NCBI RefSeq assembly: GCF_003574315.2
Contig: NZ_AP025739.1
Span: 3,720,001 to 3,784,000 of the forward strand
Direction of reading: 5' to 3'
DNA: 64,000 nucleotides
Source of the DNA: Capsulimonas corticalis
GTDB taxonomy: Bacteria; Armatimonadota; Armatimonadia; Armatimonadales; Capsulimonadaceae
Shown here: positions 33,534-42,537 of the stretch, in pieces
How the letters are laid out: every line of letters starts with the position of its first letter
How positions within the stretch are numbered: position 1 is the first letter of the stretch
Notes under the pieces: generated by a model
Database searches by the model: none
What the model was told of the DNA's origin: nothing
What the model saw: the letters and a program-made list of their open reading frames with translations, nothing else
Made by a program: the position numbers and the translations under genes

Positions 33534-35822
33534 TTAAATCCCCAGCAGCATCCTTACCAGCGGCAGCGTCGCTTCCCCTCGCTCTCTATCAAACTCCACA
33601 TCGAGGCTGGTGTGCGTCGTCGAGGGTGCGGCGCCGTCGCGGACGCGTTCGCCCATTTGGCGGCGTTCGGGCGGGGTGAAGGTGGCGAAGGTGCGGCGCA
33701 GTAGCGGAAGAAGCTGCGTGAAGGCGTCGGGAGTGAGGCTGGATACCCATTCGTCCAGCACGCGCCAGAGGGTTTCGTCGTGCAGCAAAATAACGCCGCT
33801 GCCTTTTAAAAAGCCTTCGACCCAGGCGGCGGCCAGGGTGGGGTCGGACGCAGTGGAGAGGGCCAGGCCCATCCGGCGCGCGCATTCGTCGGCGGTGAGC
33901 GCGCCGCTGTCGAGCAGGAGGCGGGCGCTGCGGCCGGCGATCAGGCCGTGCAGGTTAGTCTGCAAGGACAGACGGGTCAGGGTATCGCGCCAGAGGCCGG
34001 CGTGGGCGTCGTTTTGCAGCAGCGCGATGGCGGCGTGGGTGGCGTTGATGCGGTCGGCCATCTCATTCGCGGCGTCGTCGTTCAGTGAGGCGCAGGCGGC
34101 GGGGAGGCCGACGGCGATGCGCGCGACAAGGCCGTCGAGCACGTGGGCGACGACGGACAGGCTCGACCCGCGTACGTCGCCGTAGCGCTGGACGCTGGCG
34201 AGCGGGGGCAGGGCGTCCATGAGATGTCCGACATCGCTCGCCAGCGCGGCGGCTTCCTCGAGACGAGCCATCAGTTTGCGCGCGGCGTCGGGAAGGTTGG
34301 CGATCAGGATCTTGTCCAGCAGCGATGTGAGCGCGGGAAGGTCGGGCGCTTTTTCCGCGGCGTCGGAGGCGAACGCGGCGGCGGCGTCGCGCACGGTGTT
34401 GCCCCAAACGCCTTTTTCGATCAGCACGACCTCAAACTCAGGCTTCCATTGGATACGCCACGGCTCGCGGAAGGTGCCTTTGGCTCCGTGGGCGCGGCTG
34501 GTTTCGCCCCAGGGAACGCCCAGCAGAGCCAGGCGGTGCAGCAGCTCGCTGCGCTCCAAGTCGCTGGGCTTGCGTAGGTCCAGATCGTAGTCGCGCCATC
34601 CCGCTTCGGCGGGCAGGCGCAGGCGTTTTTGCAGCTTCTGGAGATCCTGCTGTAAGGGAACGGCGGGCGTTTCCGGCGGCACGGCGCCGAGCGCTTCGCC
34701 GACGATCAGATCGCGCTCGATCAGCTTCATCGGGAGATCGCTGCCGAAACAAAGCACCGTTTGCGTCGCCTCATTCATCTCCGGCAGGCCGGGGAGCGGC
34801 CTGCCGCGCATTGTCGCCAGACAGTCGGCGAGGCGAATCGCTTCAATCACACTGGCCGGCGAGGCGTCCAGGTCCTGCGCGCGCAGCAGATGCGCCACGC
34901 GTGTCAGCCAGCGCGCCGTGACGTGCGAGGGCGGTGTGGACCAGAGATGGTGATACCAGCCCGGCGACTCAACGCCCGCGCCGTAGCCGCTCGCAAATGA
35001 CAAACGCCCATTGGTCCATGGGATCCAGGTCGCCGCGATCTTGACCTTGGGCAAGCCGTCCAGAATCGCCTTATCGGACTTCGCCGGCGGCATCTCGGCG
35101 AGCGCGGGCGCGTGCCACGCGCCGCAGACGACGGCGATCTTCGTGAAGCCTTCGCGCTGGGCCGTGCGGATCGTCTGCCGCATGTACGCCTCCCGCGCCT
35201 CCTCCAACTGATCGCGCACCGCCGGCGCTTCTTCGCGCAGCGCTCCCATCGCCTCGGTAATTCCCTCGAACAGATCCTGACCCTCGGGCTGCTGCTCGAC
35301 GAGATGCTCCCACCACCGCTCGCTGTCGCTATATCCCGCCGCCTCGGCGAGGAGACGCAGAGGATCGCGCCGCAGGATTTCCTCCCGCTCACTGCGCGCG
35401 TTCTCGGGCGCCGGAGGCGTTTCCGCCTCGTCCTCATTCTCGGCTGTAGTCTCCTCGTCCGCCTTTTCCTCGATCACGCGCTCCATCGCCATTTGGTGCG
35501 TCTGCGGCAGATCCATAAAGCGTACGGGGATCTCGTGCGTCAAGCCGTAATGGATCGCCTGCCATTCGGGAGAATACTCCGCGAATGGATAGTACACCGA
35601 CCGCCGGGGCAGGTCGGGATCGTAAAGCAGCAGCGCGACCGGCGGCCGCATTTCGGCGTGAGCGAGCAACGGCAGGACCGACGCGGCGTCCGGCGGCCCT
35701 TCGACGAGAATGACATCCGGGACAAGCGCCGTCAGCGCCCGCAGAACGCTGCGCGCCGAGCCGGGGCCGTGGTGCCGGATGCCGAAGATGTGTGGTGCAT
35801 TTGCCGATTGAGTAGATGGCAT
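33534..35822 (-). CDS. DUF5682 family protein
   Basis: 762 residues. The N-terminal region has FGIRHHGPGSARS (about 13-25), DVILVEGPPDA (about 36-46), VRFMDLPQTH and VVCGAWHAPAL (about 229-239). These conserved Gly/His/Glu motifs recall the TIKI/TraB/EreA-like fold, in which such residues form a metal or catalytic site; that relation is my inference. The C-terminal half is helical. A Glu/Asp-rich loop is at about 125-150. It is the last gene of the SWIM-DUF5691-MoxR-DUF5682 block, 138 bases after the MoxR stop. In Actinobacteria such blocks usually also include a VWA gene, which is missing here. Confidence 0.8.
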   Translation of the reverse strand: MPSTQSANAPHIFGIRHHGPGSARSVLRALTALVPDVILVEGPPDAASVLPLLAHAEMRPPVALLLYDPDLPRRSVYYPFAEYSPEWQAIHYGLTHEIPVRFMDLPQTHQMAMERVIEEKADEETTAENEDEAETPPAPENARSEREEILRRDPLRLLAEAAGYSDSERWWEHLVEQQPEGQDLFEGITEAMGALREEAPAVRDQLEEAREAYMRQTIRTAQREGFTKIAVVCGAWHAPALAEMPPAKSDKAILDGLPKVKIAATWIPWTNGRLSFASGYGAGVESPGWYHHLWSTPPSHVTARWLTRVAHLLRAQDLDASPASVIEAIRLADCLATMRGRPLPGLPEMNEATQTVLCFGSDLPMKLIERDLIVGEALGAVPPETPAVPLQQDLQKLQKRLRLPAEAGWRDYDLDLRKPSDLERSELLHRLALLGVPWGETSRAHGAKGTFREPWRIQWKPEFEVVLIEKGVWGNTVRDAAAAFASDAAEKAPDLPALTSLLDKILIANLPDAARKLMARLEEAAALASDVGHLMDALPPLASVQRYGDVRGSSLSVVAHVLDGLVARIAVGLPAACASLNDDAANEMADRINATHAAIALLQNDAHAGLWRDTLTRLSLQTNLHGLIAGRSARLLLDSGALTADECARRMGLALSTASDPTLAAAWVEGFLKGSGVILLHDETLWRVLDEWVSSLTPDAFTQLLPLLRRTFATFTPPERRQMGERVRDGAAPSTTHTSLDVEFDRERGEATLPLVRMLLGI

Positions 35823-35960
35823 GGGTATTCCGTGAAATGTTTGACTGCTATCGAAAATATACGATCAAAATCAGAGCGGGCGGTTTAACCGCCCGCTCCT
35901 AAAACCGCCATCATCTCTCTATCGTGAACGGACGCAGACTGTTCCAATGGAAATCAATCC

Positions 35961-37046
35961 CTAATCCGTAATCTCCCGGCAAGCGCGGTACAGATCTTTC
36001 CAGCCGTCGCGCTCCTTCAAAACCGTTTCCAAATACTCGCGCCACACAAGCCGATCCTGTACCGGATCCTTCACGACCGCTCCGAGAAGACCGGAGGCGA
36101 TGTCGCTGGCGCTCAGGGTTCCGTCGCCGAAGTGGGCGGCGAGGGCGAGGCCGTTGTTGACGACGGAGATGGCTTCGGCGGTGCTGAGGGTGGAGGTGGG
36201 GGACTTGAGTTTGGTCTTGCCGTCCTCGGTGACGCCGCCGCGCAGTTCGCGGAAGATGGTGACGATGCGGCGGATTTCGGCGAGCGACGCCGGTTCGGCG
36301 GGCAGCTCCAGGGCGCGTCCGAGGCTGGCGGAGCGCTGCTGGACGATCTGGACTTCTTCCTCGGGCGTCGCGGGCAGCGGCAGCACGACAGTGTTAAAGC
36401 GGCGCTTGAGCGCGCTGGAGAGGTCGTTGACGCCCTTGTCGCGGTCGTTGGCGGTGGCGATGATGCTGAAGCCTTTGGTCGCCTGCACTTCGGCGCCGAG
36501 TTCGGGAATGGGGAGCGTCTTCTCGGAGAGGACGGTAATCAGCGAATCCTGCACGTCGGCGGGAATGCGCGTCAGCTCCTCCACGCGGGCGATCTTGCCG
36601 TCCTGCATGGCGCGCATCATAGGGCTTGGGACCAGGGCTTGCAGTGAGGGACCGTCGGCCAGAAGCCTGGCGTAGTTCCAGCCGTAGCGAATGGACTCTT
36701 CGCTCGTGCCCGCCGTGCCCTGGATGAGCAGCGTCGAGTCGCCGCTGATGGCGGCGGCGAGATGTTCGGAGACCCAGGTCTTCGCGGTGCCGGGGACGCC
36801 GAGCAGCAATAGAGCGCGATCGGTGGTCAGGGTGGCGACGGCGATTTCGACGATGCGGCGCGGGCCGATGTACTTGGGCGTGATCGTCACGCCGTTTTCC
36901 AGCGCTCCGCCGAGCAGATACGTGGCGACGGCCCAGGGCGAGAGCTTCCACTGGGGCGGCCGCTGGCGATTGTCCACGGACGCCAGCGCGTCGAGCTCCT
37001 GGGCGTACTGGTGTTCGGCGTGCTCACGGAGCAATGTCGTCGTCAT
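35961..37046 (-). CDS. MoxR-type AAA+ ATPase
   Basis: 361 residues. Walker A is LLGVPGTAKTW (about 80-90), the Walker B/Glu region is GKIARVEELTRIPADVQ (about 150), sensor 1 is FSIIATANDRD, and SALKRRFNTVVLPLP carries the arginine finger. The lid domain is at the C-terminus. MoxR ATPases act as chaperones that insert cofactors or remodel complexes, usually with a VWA partner. The ATG overlaps the DUF5691 stop as ATGA, so the proteins are made in stoichiometric amounts. No VWA gene lies next to it; the nearest one in the window is the VIT/VWA protein at 12.1 kb. Confidence 0.9.
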   Translation of the reverse strand: MTTTLLREHAEHQYAQELDALASVDNRQRPPQWKLSPWAVATYLLGGALENGVTITPKYIGPRRIVEIAVATLTTDRALLLLGVPGTAKTWVSEHLAAAISGDSTLLIQGTAGTSEESIRYGWNYARLLADGPSLQALVPSPMMRAMQDGKIARVEELTRIPADVQDSLITVLSEKTLPIPELGAEVQATKGFSIIATANDRDKGVNDLSSALKRRFNTVVLPLPATPEEEVQIVQQRSASLGRALELPAEPASLAEIRRIVTIFRELRGGVTEDGKTKLKSPTSTLSTAEAISVVNNGLALAAHFGDGTLSASDIASGLLGAVVKDPVQDRLVWREYLETVLKERDGWKDLYRACREITD

Positions 37047-38578
37047 AACGGGGAGTTCTCCTCGGAAATAGCGATATGTAAAGCGTTGCGGAAAGACAGG
37101 ATTTGCGTGATTTCATCGACGCTCTTGCCCCAGACGTGAAAATCTTTGTGATCTCGGGGCCAAAGCGACAGAAATTCCTCGGCGAATTGAGGCGGCGCAT
37201 TCCGCCCAATCTCCGAGAGCAAATTCGTATAGGACCACCAGGTCGAGGAATGGATTTTCTTTTTTACCGCCGCGCCAGCAATTGTCCTGGCGATCAAACG
37301 CGAGAACTCCAGCGACCATGCGCCGTCATGGCTTGCGGCCCAAGTCAGTACAGGATGCATTGGCGATAGTGGAATGTTTTCGATCAACGAAGTGAAAAGC
37401 GCCTCAAAATCGTCGGGCAACAGGCTTGACATCATCCCCGGAATTGAGCCGCTGGCGGCGGGATCGTTATCTAGGATGTCCTGAATAAGTACAGTGAGCC
37501 AATCTTTGTTTTGGCTGAACCGCGCCGCCCAGCGCCAGCCGGCCCGCAGCGATCCCCCCCAATCATTTTGGCGTGAGAGCGCGATCAAGTTGGAAGGGCT
37601 CTGTCGATAGTGCTCTGTCCAGAATTCGATAGGGACGGCGATGACAATTTGGCGGAGCCAAAACGCCTTCTCGCCTTCGCCCTGCGGGGGCTTCTTTTCG
37701 ATTCCGTCACGCTCCATGGCGGCGTCGCAGGATTCGGGAGGAGCAACCTCCAAATGCGCTTTGCCGAGCAACGACTTGTGAACGGACAGCAATGGCTCGG
37801 CGCGCGCAATCATGCGCTGTGCGCGGCGGGAGTCGGGGAGGCGCGTGAGCAGATTTGCCGCGATTTTGCGCACTTCCTTCGAGCGGTCATCGAGCGCATT
37901 TTCCAGGAACGGCTCATCTTCGAGCGTAAGATTATCCTCCCACGCGCCAAGAAACGCCGCGCGGTCGCTCGCGCCTTCCTGCGACCAGGACTCCGCGAGC
38001 AATGTGCGAGCGCGCTCAGCGTCACGAGCGCGTATTATTGTGTAGTAGGCAAGGCGTGAGGCTCCCACGCCGTCCGTCCAGAGGCTCCCCGTGTCTTCCG
38101 GGACAAGATAAGCCCATTCAGGGTTCTGAGCGGCCAACCAGACGCCCCGGCGATCCGCGACGGTCTGCACCCAGGAGCGGATCGCGCGGCTACGGCGTCC
38201 AGCGTCCAGAAGCTCCGGCAGTAAGATTGCAGGCAGGCGGCGTTTGGCGGACGCCAGCAGATTGAGCGCTTCGGGGAGTGTGGCGGCGTATTGCTTGCCC
38301 AGCGTCATGGAGATCAGGTGCGCTGTTTGAGGGCGGCATTCGGGCTGGACGTCCGGCGGGCATTCCGAAGGGGGAGGAGCGCTAGCCGCGCCGGGAAGCC
38401 GTCCCGCGCGGCGATAGGCGCCCAGCAGGGCGGCGGCGCTCAGGATGGCCTGCTCGCGGTCGTCCGGCGCGATCCGCGCCAGATGTTCGCCGAGAAGGCC
38501 GTCCATTGCCGGCAGAGTGGGGGCGGCGCGCTCCGCGCCGAGCAGGGCGCTGGTGACGAGGTCTGTCCAGGCTTTCAT
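37043..38578 (-). CDS. DUF5691 family helical-repeat protein
   Basis: 511 residues beginning MKAWTDLVTSALLGAERA. The sequence is strongly helical with Leu/Ala/Arg-rich repeats (for example about 220-260, KEVRKIAANLLTRLPDSRRA), like HEAT-type scaffolds. A much longer open frame extends upstream but there it only mirrors the SWIM gene in another frame, so the ATG at 38578, which overlaps the SWIM stop by four bases, is the true start. It also overlaps the MoxR ATG at its 3' end. DUF5691 proteins are found with SWIM, MoxR and DUF5682 in other phyla; the biochemical role is unknown, probably a scaffold. Confidence 0.8.
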   Translation of the reverse strand: MKAWTDLVTSALLGAERAAPTLPAMDGLLGEHLARIAPDDREQAILSAAALLGAYRRAGRLPGAASAPPPSECPPDVQPECRPQTAHLISMTLGKQYAATLPEALNLLASAKRRLPAILLPELLDAGRRSRAIRSWVQTVADRRGVWLAAQNPEWAYLVPEDTGSLWTDGVGASRLAYYTIIRARDAERARTLLAESWSQEGASDRAAFLGAWEDNLTLEDEPFLENALDDRSKEVRKIAANLLTRLPDSRRAQRMIARAEPLLSVHKSLLGKAHLEVAPPESCDAAMERDGIEKKPPQGEGEKAFWLRQIVIAVPIEFWTEHYRQSPSNLIALSRQNDWGGSLRAGWRWAARFSQNKDWLTVLIQDILDNDPAASGSIPGMMSSLLPDDFEALFTSLIENIPLSPMHPVLTWAASHDGAWSLEFSRLIARTIAGAAVKKKIHSSTWWSYTNLLSEIGRNAPPQFAEEFLSLWPRDHKDFHVWGKSVDEITQILSFRNALHIAISEENSPL

Positions 38579-39927
38579 TTTTCGGCTCCCGAAAGGGCGT
38601 AAAAGTGTCCCTCCGCCCAGACGCTGAGCGGCAGGAACGCGAGTCCGTTCCATTCGCCCCAGACGGTGACGGGGCGGCCGCCGGTGACGCCCAGCAGGCG
38701 CCAGCCTTGCGTGAACGCCGCCGCGATGGGCAGGGCCTGCCCTGCGGCGTCCTGGACTTCCCAGCGCTCGTCGCCGGGCGACAGACAGACCTCGCGCAGG
38801 GCGAACGGATAACGGTCCAGCCAGGGCGAACGGGCGAGGGCGGCGGCGTAAGCCGCCGTCGCCGCGTGAATGGTCCGATGGCCGTGTTCGGGAATGTCCG
38901 AAAGGGAAGGGACGGCGTCGCGGCGGGTTTTGACCAGAGCCCGCAGTGGGACGGCGCCGGGGAAGAAGACGAGATCGGCGTCGAGCACGGAGCCGGAAAC
39001 GAGGCTGACGTCGAGCGGCTGGCTGGCGTGGGCGAAGTTCAGAATGAGGGCGAGCGCGCCGGATTGGCTTCCCCAGAGCCACGTGCGCTGGACGCGCAGC
39101 GTATCTTCCTCTTCTACACGCTGCGCGGCGACGAACCAGCGATCCGTAACACCGGTCTCGGCCAGGACTTGCTCCTGCGCGACTGTAAAGCCCATGGCGG
39201 CTTTGATATCGGCCTGCGTTTCGGCGGGAAGGCTTTCGAGGCGACCGTAACCTTGCAGCAGCAGGTGCAGCCGGCCAAGACGCTCCAGAAGGCGCTCCCG
39301 CCATCCCGCGCCCGTTGCGGGAACGCCCGCCATGTCGCGCACCATGCGCGCCAGGCCCGGCGCCTGGGCGTCCACCATGCGTTTGGCGGGCGTGTCCCAG
39401 TAGGAGTAGGGGCGCGAGGCGATCTCGGCCAGGCCGCCGCGCACGAGGTCGCGCAGCCAGCGGTCCAGTTCCTGGACGCCGCCGGCGACTTTGGCGTCGC
39501 GCTGCGCGGCCCGTTTGGCCTGCGCCGCCGTATCGACGGGCTTTTCCGGCTCGGCCGCCTTCTTTTCTTTTTTCTCCGCGCGCTCGGTGCGGCTGGCGAG
39601 CCATTCGGCGACCCAATCGGGCGGGGCGGCGTCGGGTAGCGCGCCCGGATCGGCGGCGAGGATCAGCATCAGGCCCAGGCCGTGCTTGCAGGGGAATTTG
39701 CGGCTGGGGCAGCTGCATCGAAAGGCGGGCTCGCTCAGATCCACCTGCGTTCGATAGGGTTTGGAGCCGCTGCCCTGGCATTCGCCCCAAATCGCGGTTT
39801 CCCGCTGTCCCAGCGTCACCCACTTGGCTTTATTCGAAAGATCGCGTCCCGATTTGGCGGAGCTGGCGTCCGGGGCGAGGGCCAGCACTTGATCCGTTGT
39901 CCATGAAGTGGTCATCAGAACATCCAT
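38575..39927 (-). CDS. SWIM zinc-finger protein
   Basis: 450 residues. The SWIM motif CxCx(n)CxH is present as FRCSCPSRKFPCKHGLGL at about residues 69-86, which should bind one zinc and contact nucleic acid or protein. A charged Lys/Glu linker (about 112-135) leads to a long C-terminal domain without recognised motifs. Two ATG codons four residues apart (39927 and 39915) are possible; neither has a strong Shine-Dalgarno. It is the first gene of the four-gene block, so the promoter should lie between 39928 and about 40080. Confidence 0.85.
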   Translation of the reverse strand: MDVLMTTSWTTDQVLALAPDASSAKSGRDLSNKAKWVTLGQRETAIWGECQGSGSKPYRTQVDLSEPAFRCSCPSRKFPCKHGLGLMLILAADPGALPDAAPPDWVAEWLASRTERAEKKEKKAAEPEKPVDTAAQAKRAAQRDAKVAGGVQELDRWLRDLVRGGLAEIASRPYSYWDTPAKRMVDAQAPGLARMVRDMAGVPATGAGWRERLLERLGRLHLLLQGYGRLESLPAETQADIKAAMGFTVAQEQVLAETGVTDRWFVAAQRVEEEDTLRVQRTWLWGSQSGALALILNFAHASQPLDVSLVSGSVLDADLVFFPGAVPLRALVKTRRDAVPSLSDIPEHGHRTIHAATAAYAAALARSPWLDRYPFALREVCLSPGDERWEVQDAAGQALPIAAAFTQGWRLLGVTGGRPVTVWGEWNGLAFLPLSVWAEGHFYALSGAEK

Positions 39928-40695
39928 TCGTTTTACAATCCAAAAATCCTTCTTTCCGGCCGCAATTTTTTCCCGTACGATTTGCCGGTTTTTCGTGTAA
40001 AATATATATCTTAACGCTCTGCTGCTATTGCTTCATGAAAACCGAAAAAAAAAGTAACCCAGTGTGCGATTCTAGAGGCACTTGGCACGGGAATTGCTAC
40101 AGTATTATTACGAGGATGGTGCCGCGAAACGGCGCTTCTTTGCGGCGGACCAAGAGACACAACAGTTGAGCCGTATCGGATTTCGGAGCACGACCCATGG
40201 TATACCCTTCAGTACATCGTAATTGCCCGGCCTCGCTCGTCGCCTCTTGCTTGTGTTCTGTCGCTTGTTGCGATCAATACAATGTTGAGCGGTCCTGCGT
40301 CGTTTCTTACCGTCTCACCCTGACCGCCCTTTCACCTTGACCGAATATTATCTTTCGGAGCGTTTGCGCCAATCGGAAGGCGGAGCGTTTCACCTGATTT
40401 TATATTCCGGCGGTTGATCCGCCGGGAGCAGATTTCGGTCCTATCCCGCTGTCTGGATCGGGGCCGATTCGGGGGACGATGAGCGGGAGACAGGTAACTT
40501 CTTTCGATCGGTAATTCTCTTGATAATCCAGCAGGCCCACGGCGGCCATCTTTAAACCGCCGCGTCTGTATCAGACGACAGCAATTTTCGATTAAGCCGT
40601 ATCAGCGTAAGGTCGGACAGTCGCCAGCCATTTCAGGGTGTTGGGGCGTGGCCTTTGCGGAACGTAGCGAGCGAAGGAAAGAGGAGATCACGACA
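39928..40695. other. Gene-free 768-base region upstream of the SWIM and cold shock genes
   Basis: No credible coding region. It holds the outgoing promoter region of the SWIM block, a sigma-54-like promoter at 40083-40098, and a long stretch that may be the leader of the cold shock gene. Small hairpins include CGGCGG/CCGCCG near 40540-40565 and GTCTGTATCAGAC near 40565. A 17-codon open frame at 40116 has no support. Confidence 0.6.
40083..40098 (+). promoter_or_regulatory. Sigma-54 (-24/-12) promoter
   Basis: TTGGCACGGGAATTGCT fits the consensus TGGCACG-N4-TTGCW. The GG and GC elements are 12 bases apart, exactly as RpoN needs. It reads toward the cold shock gene (600 bases away) and the SLBB export gene (about 1 kb away). 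Confidence 0.7.
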
Positions 40696-40899
40696 ATGCC
40701 AACAGGCAAGATCAAATGGTTCAGCGACGCCAAGGGGTACGGATTCATCGATACCGGCGAAGGCAAGGACTTATTCGTACACTTTTCGGCCATTCAAGCG
40801 GAAGGCTACAAGTCTTTGCGCGAGGGGCAAGAGGTGGAATACCAGGTCGCCGACGGTCCGAAAGGCCCGCAGGCGGAAAACGTCGTCCCGCAAGCTTAA
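40696..40899 (+). CDS. Cold shock protein (CspA family)
   Basis: 67 residues, a single cold-shock OB fold. RNP1 is KGYGFI and RNP2 is DLFVHFSAI, with the N-terminal GKIKWFSD. The ATG at 40696 is preceded by GAGGAG; an upstream in-frame ATG at 40648 would add a non-conserved tail. Csp proteins bind single-stranded RNA and act as RNA chaperones. A long upstream gene-free region is compatible with a structured csp leader that controls its own translation, as in E. coli cspA; that is inference. Confidence 0.95.
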   Translation: MPTGKIKWFSDAKGYGFIDTGEGKDLFVHFSAIQAEGYKSLREGQEVEYQVADGPKGPQAENVVPQA

Positions 40900-40978
40900 T
40901 CCCAGCCTGTTTATCGCAGGCGGGACGGCGCGGGCCGCACATGATTTTCAACACGCCGTATTAAACGGTATAATGAGG

Positions 40979-41025
40979 CCAGCCGCCTCGCCGTGAGCAA
41001 GCGCTCTCAGCAGCGGCTGGTTTTG
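40979..41025 (+). terminator. Terminator after the cold shock gene
   Basis: CCAGCCGC (40979-40986) and GCGGCTGG (41013-41020) followed by TTTTGTTATT. A TATAAT at 40969-40974 lies just before it but has no good -35, so I read this as a terminator rather than a promoter-proximal hairpin. Confidence 0.65.
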
Positions 41026-41131
41026 TTATTCGGCGCCCGGCGCCAATGCTCCTGACGTCCATCCCGCTAGAACGCCTTCGGCTTCCCGTCTAGCCCGCGT
41101 TTGCGACACCGCAGAGGAAATCAACACAAAT

Positions 41132-42337
41132 ATGATGCGTACTCCAAGATTTTTCGCCGTCGGCAGGGCTGTTTTCGCCCTCGCTCTCTTTGGGATGGCG
41201 TTCGCCGTGACCGAAGGGATCGGGGCGCGTCCCGCCTGCGCGCAAGCCGCCGACACGCTCGACACAAACGCCAAGGTCAACATTACCGTCGCCGGCGAGC
41301 CTGACATTACCGGGGATTACGTGGTGGACGCCGCCGGCAACATCACAATGCTGTATGTCAATCAGATCTACGTCAAGGGCCTCACCGTCGCCCAGGCGCA
41401 GACCGCGATCACGAAAGCGCTCCATAAGATCTACCGGAATCCTCAGGTTCTCGTGCGCCTGATCAGCCTCGGCGGCATCAGCGTGACCGTGACCGGCGCG
41501 GTCGCCACGCCCGGCGACCGGGTGATGCGCGCCGACGCGCGCCTGAACGATCTCCTGCAGACCGACGCCCCCACGCCTCAGGCGGACCTGTCGAATGTTG
41601 AGATCACCCACGGCCTTCCGGGTGAAGTTCACAGCAAAGATGTCATCAATTATGCGTCTTACCTCAACAACCAGGTCACGGCCGGCAATCCGCAGCTGCG
41701 CAACGGCGACGTTGTCTTCGTTCGCCAGAAAGACGCCGCTCCGATCCAGGTCAGTATTCGCGGTCAGGTCAACAAGCCCGGCTCGATCACACTTCCCACG
41801 AAGTCCACGCTGCTCGATGCGCTTCAGGCGGCCGGCGGTTTGACGGTGACGGCGGATCCGAAGACCGTGCAGATCCAGCACTCCGCGGAAGGCCCCGCCT
41901 CGACGTTCGATTACGATAAGATCCAGCTGAACCCGGCTGATTCGCTCATCAATCCCGTGCTGCGCGATGGGGACTCGGTGATCGTCAAAGGCGGCGACCG
42001 GCCGAATATCTTCACGGTCACCGGCGGCGTGGAGCATCCGGGCGAATATCCGCTGACGCAGTCGCAGACGACGCTGGCGGACGCCATTGCGAAGGCCGGC
42101 GGCGCCTCCCCGTACGCCAAGCTGGATCAGACCTCCATCGTACGCACCGCTCCGGATGGAACCACGAAGGTCATCCAGATCAATGCGGCGGATCTGAGCG
42201 TGCAGGCGAACACGATCGTTCAGGTCGGCGACAATATCACGGTCACGCGCGGCAACCCGCCGGCGCCGAAATTGAACCCGCTGTCGATCATCTCGGCGAT
42301 CGGAATTATCTACGGGATCTTCGGACGGCGCCACTAA
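41132..42337 (+). CDS. Polysaccharide biosynthesis/export protein with SLBB domains
   Basis: 401 residues. The signal peptide is at about 1-39 (ALALFGMAFAV...ACAQA). The Poly_export domain follows (about 45-125, YVVDAAGNITMLYVNQIYVKG), then two or three SLBB repeats (about 128-160, VTVTGAVATPGDRV; about 205-245, VSIRGQVNKPGSI; about 285-330, FTVTGGVEHPGEYPL) and a C-terminal hydrophobic helix (about 380-396). Wza-type proteins form outer membrane channels for exopolysaccharide. The absence of a Cys lipobox and of neighbouring wzc/wzx genes is unusual. The upstream sigma-54 promoter could control it. Confidence 0.9.
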   Translation: MMRTPRFFAVGRAVFALALFGMAFAVTEGIGARPACAQAADTLDTNAKVNITVAGEPDITGDYVVDAAGNITMLYVNQIYVKGLTVAQAQTAITKALHKIYRNPQVLVRLISLGGISVTVTGAVATPGDRVMRADARLNDLLQTDAPTPQADLSNVEITHGLPGEVHSKDVINYASYLNNQVTAGNPQLRNGDVVFVRQKDAAPIQVSIRGQVNKPGSITLPTKSTLLDALQAAGGLTVTADPKTVQIQHSAEGPASTFDYDKIQLNPADSLINPVLRDGDSVIVKGGDRPNIFTVTGGVEHPGEYPLTQSQTTLADAIAKAGGASPYAKLDQTSIVRTAPDGTTKVIQINAADLSVQANTIVQVGDNITVTRGNPPAPKLNPLSIISAIGIIYGIFGRRH

Positions 42338-42374
42338 TCACGGACTGATCCAGAGACGAACCGTTCACAAAATC

Positions 42375-42416
42375 GGGCCCCGCCTCGCGGAGAATATCTC
42401 TCCACGAAGCGGGGCC
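42375..42416. terminator. Terminator hairpin after the SLBB gene
   Basis: GGGCCCCGCCTCG and CGAAGCGGGGCCT pair with an inner GGAGA/TCTCC stem, followed by GATTTCTATTT. It lies 37 bases after the stop. Confidence 0.7.
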
Positions 42417-42485
42417 TGATTTCTATTTGCCGCCGCATTGCGATCTGCCCCCTGAGGCTATGGGCAATGCGATTGTGACAAAGGC

Positions 42486-42521
42486 AAAAAAGCGGCCGGG
42501 CGCCATGCCCGGCCGCTTTTT
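42486..42521 (-). terminator. Symmetric terminator of the cyanophycin-N-like gene
   Basis: AAAAAGCGGCCGGGC and GCCCGGCCGCTTTTT are exact complements. On the minus strand the stem is followed by a T-run, 16 bases after the stop of the gene that starts at 43182; it can also work on the plus strand. Confidence 0.85.
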
Positions 42522-42537
42522 CATGTCTCCGAGATAT

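Noticed and set aside
38579-39823. N-terminal extension of the DUF5691 frame to 926 codons
   Set aside because: The extra 415 codons lie in another frame of the SWIM gene and are extremely Arg/Gly/Ala-rich; the ATG overlapping the SWIM stop is the sensible start.
40116-40169. 17-codon open frame after the sigma-54 site
   Set aside because: No Shine-Dalgarno and no coding signal; length is within chance expectation.
40969-40974. TATAAT as promoter of the SLBB gene
   Set aside because: There is no acceptable -35 box, and the following hairpin with a T-run is better explained as the cold shock gene terminator.
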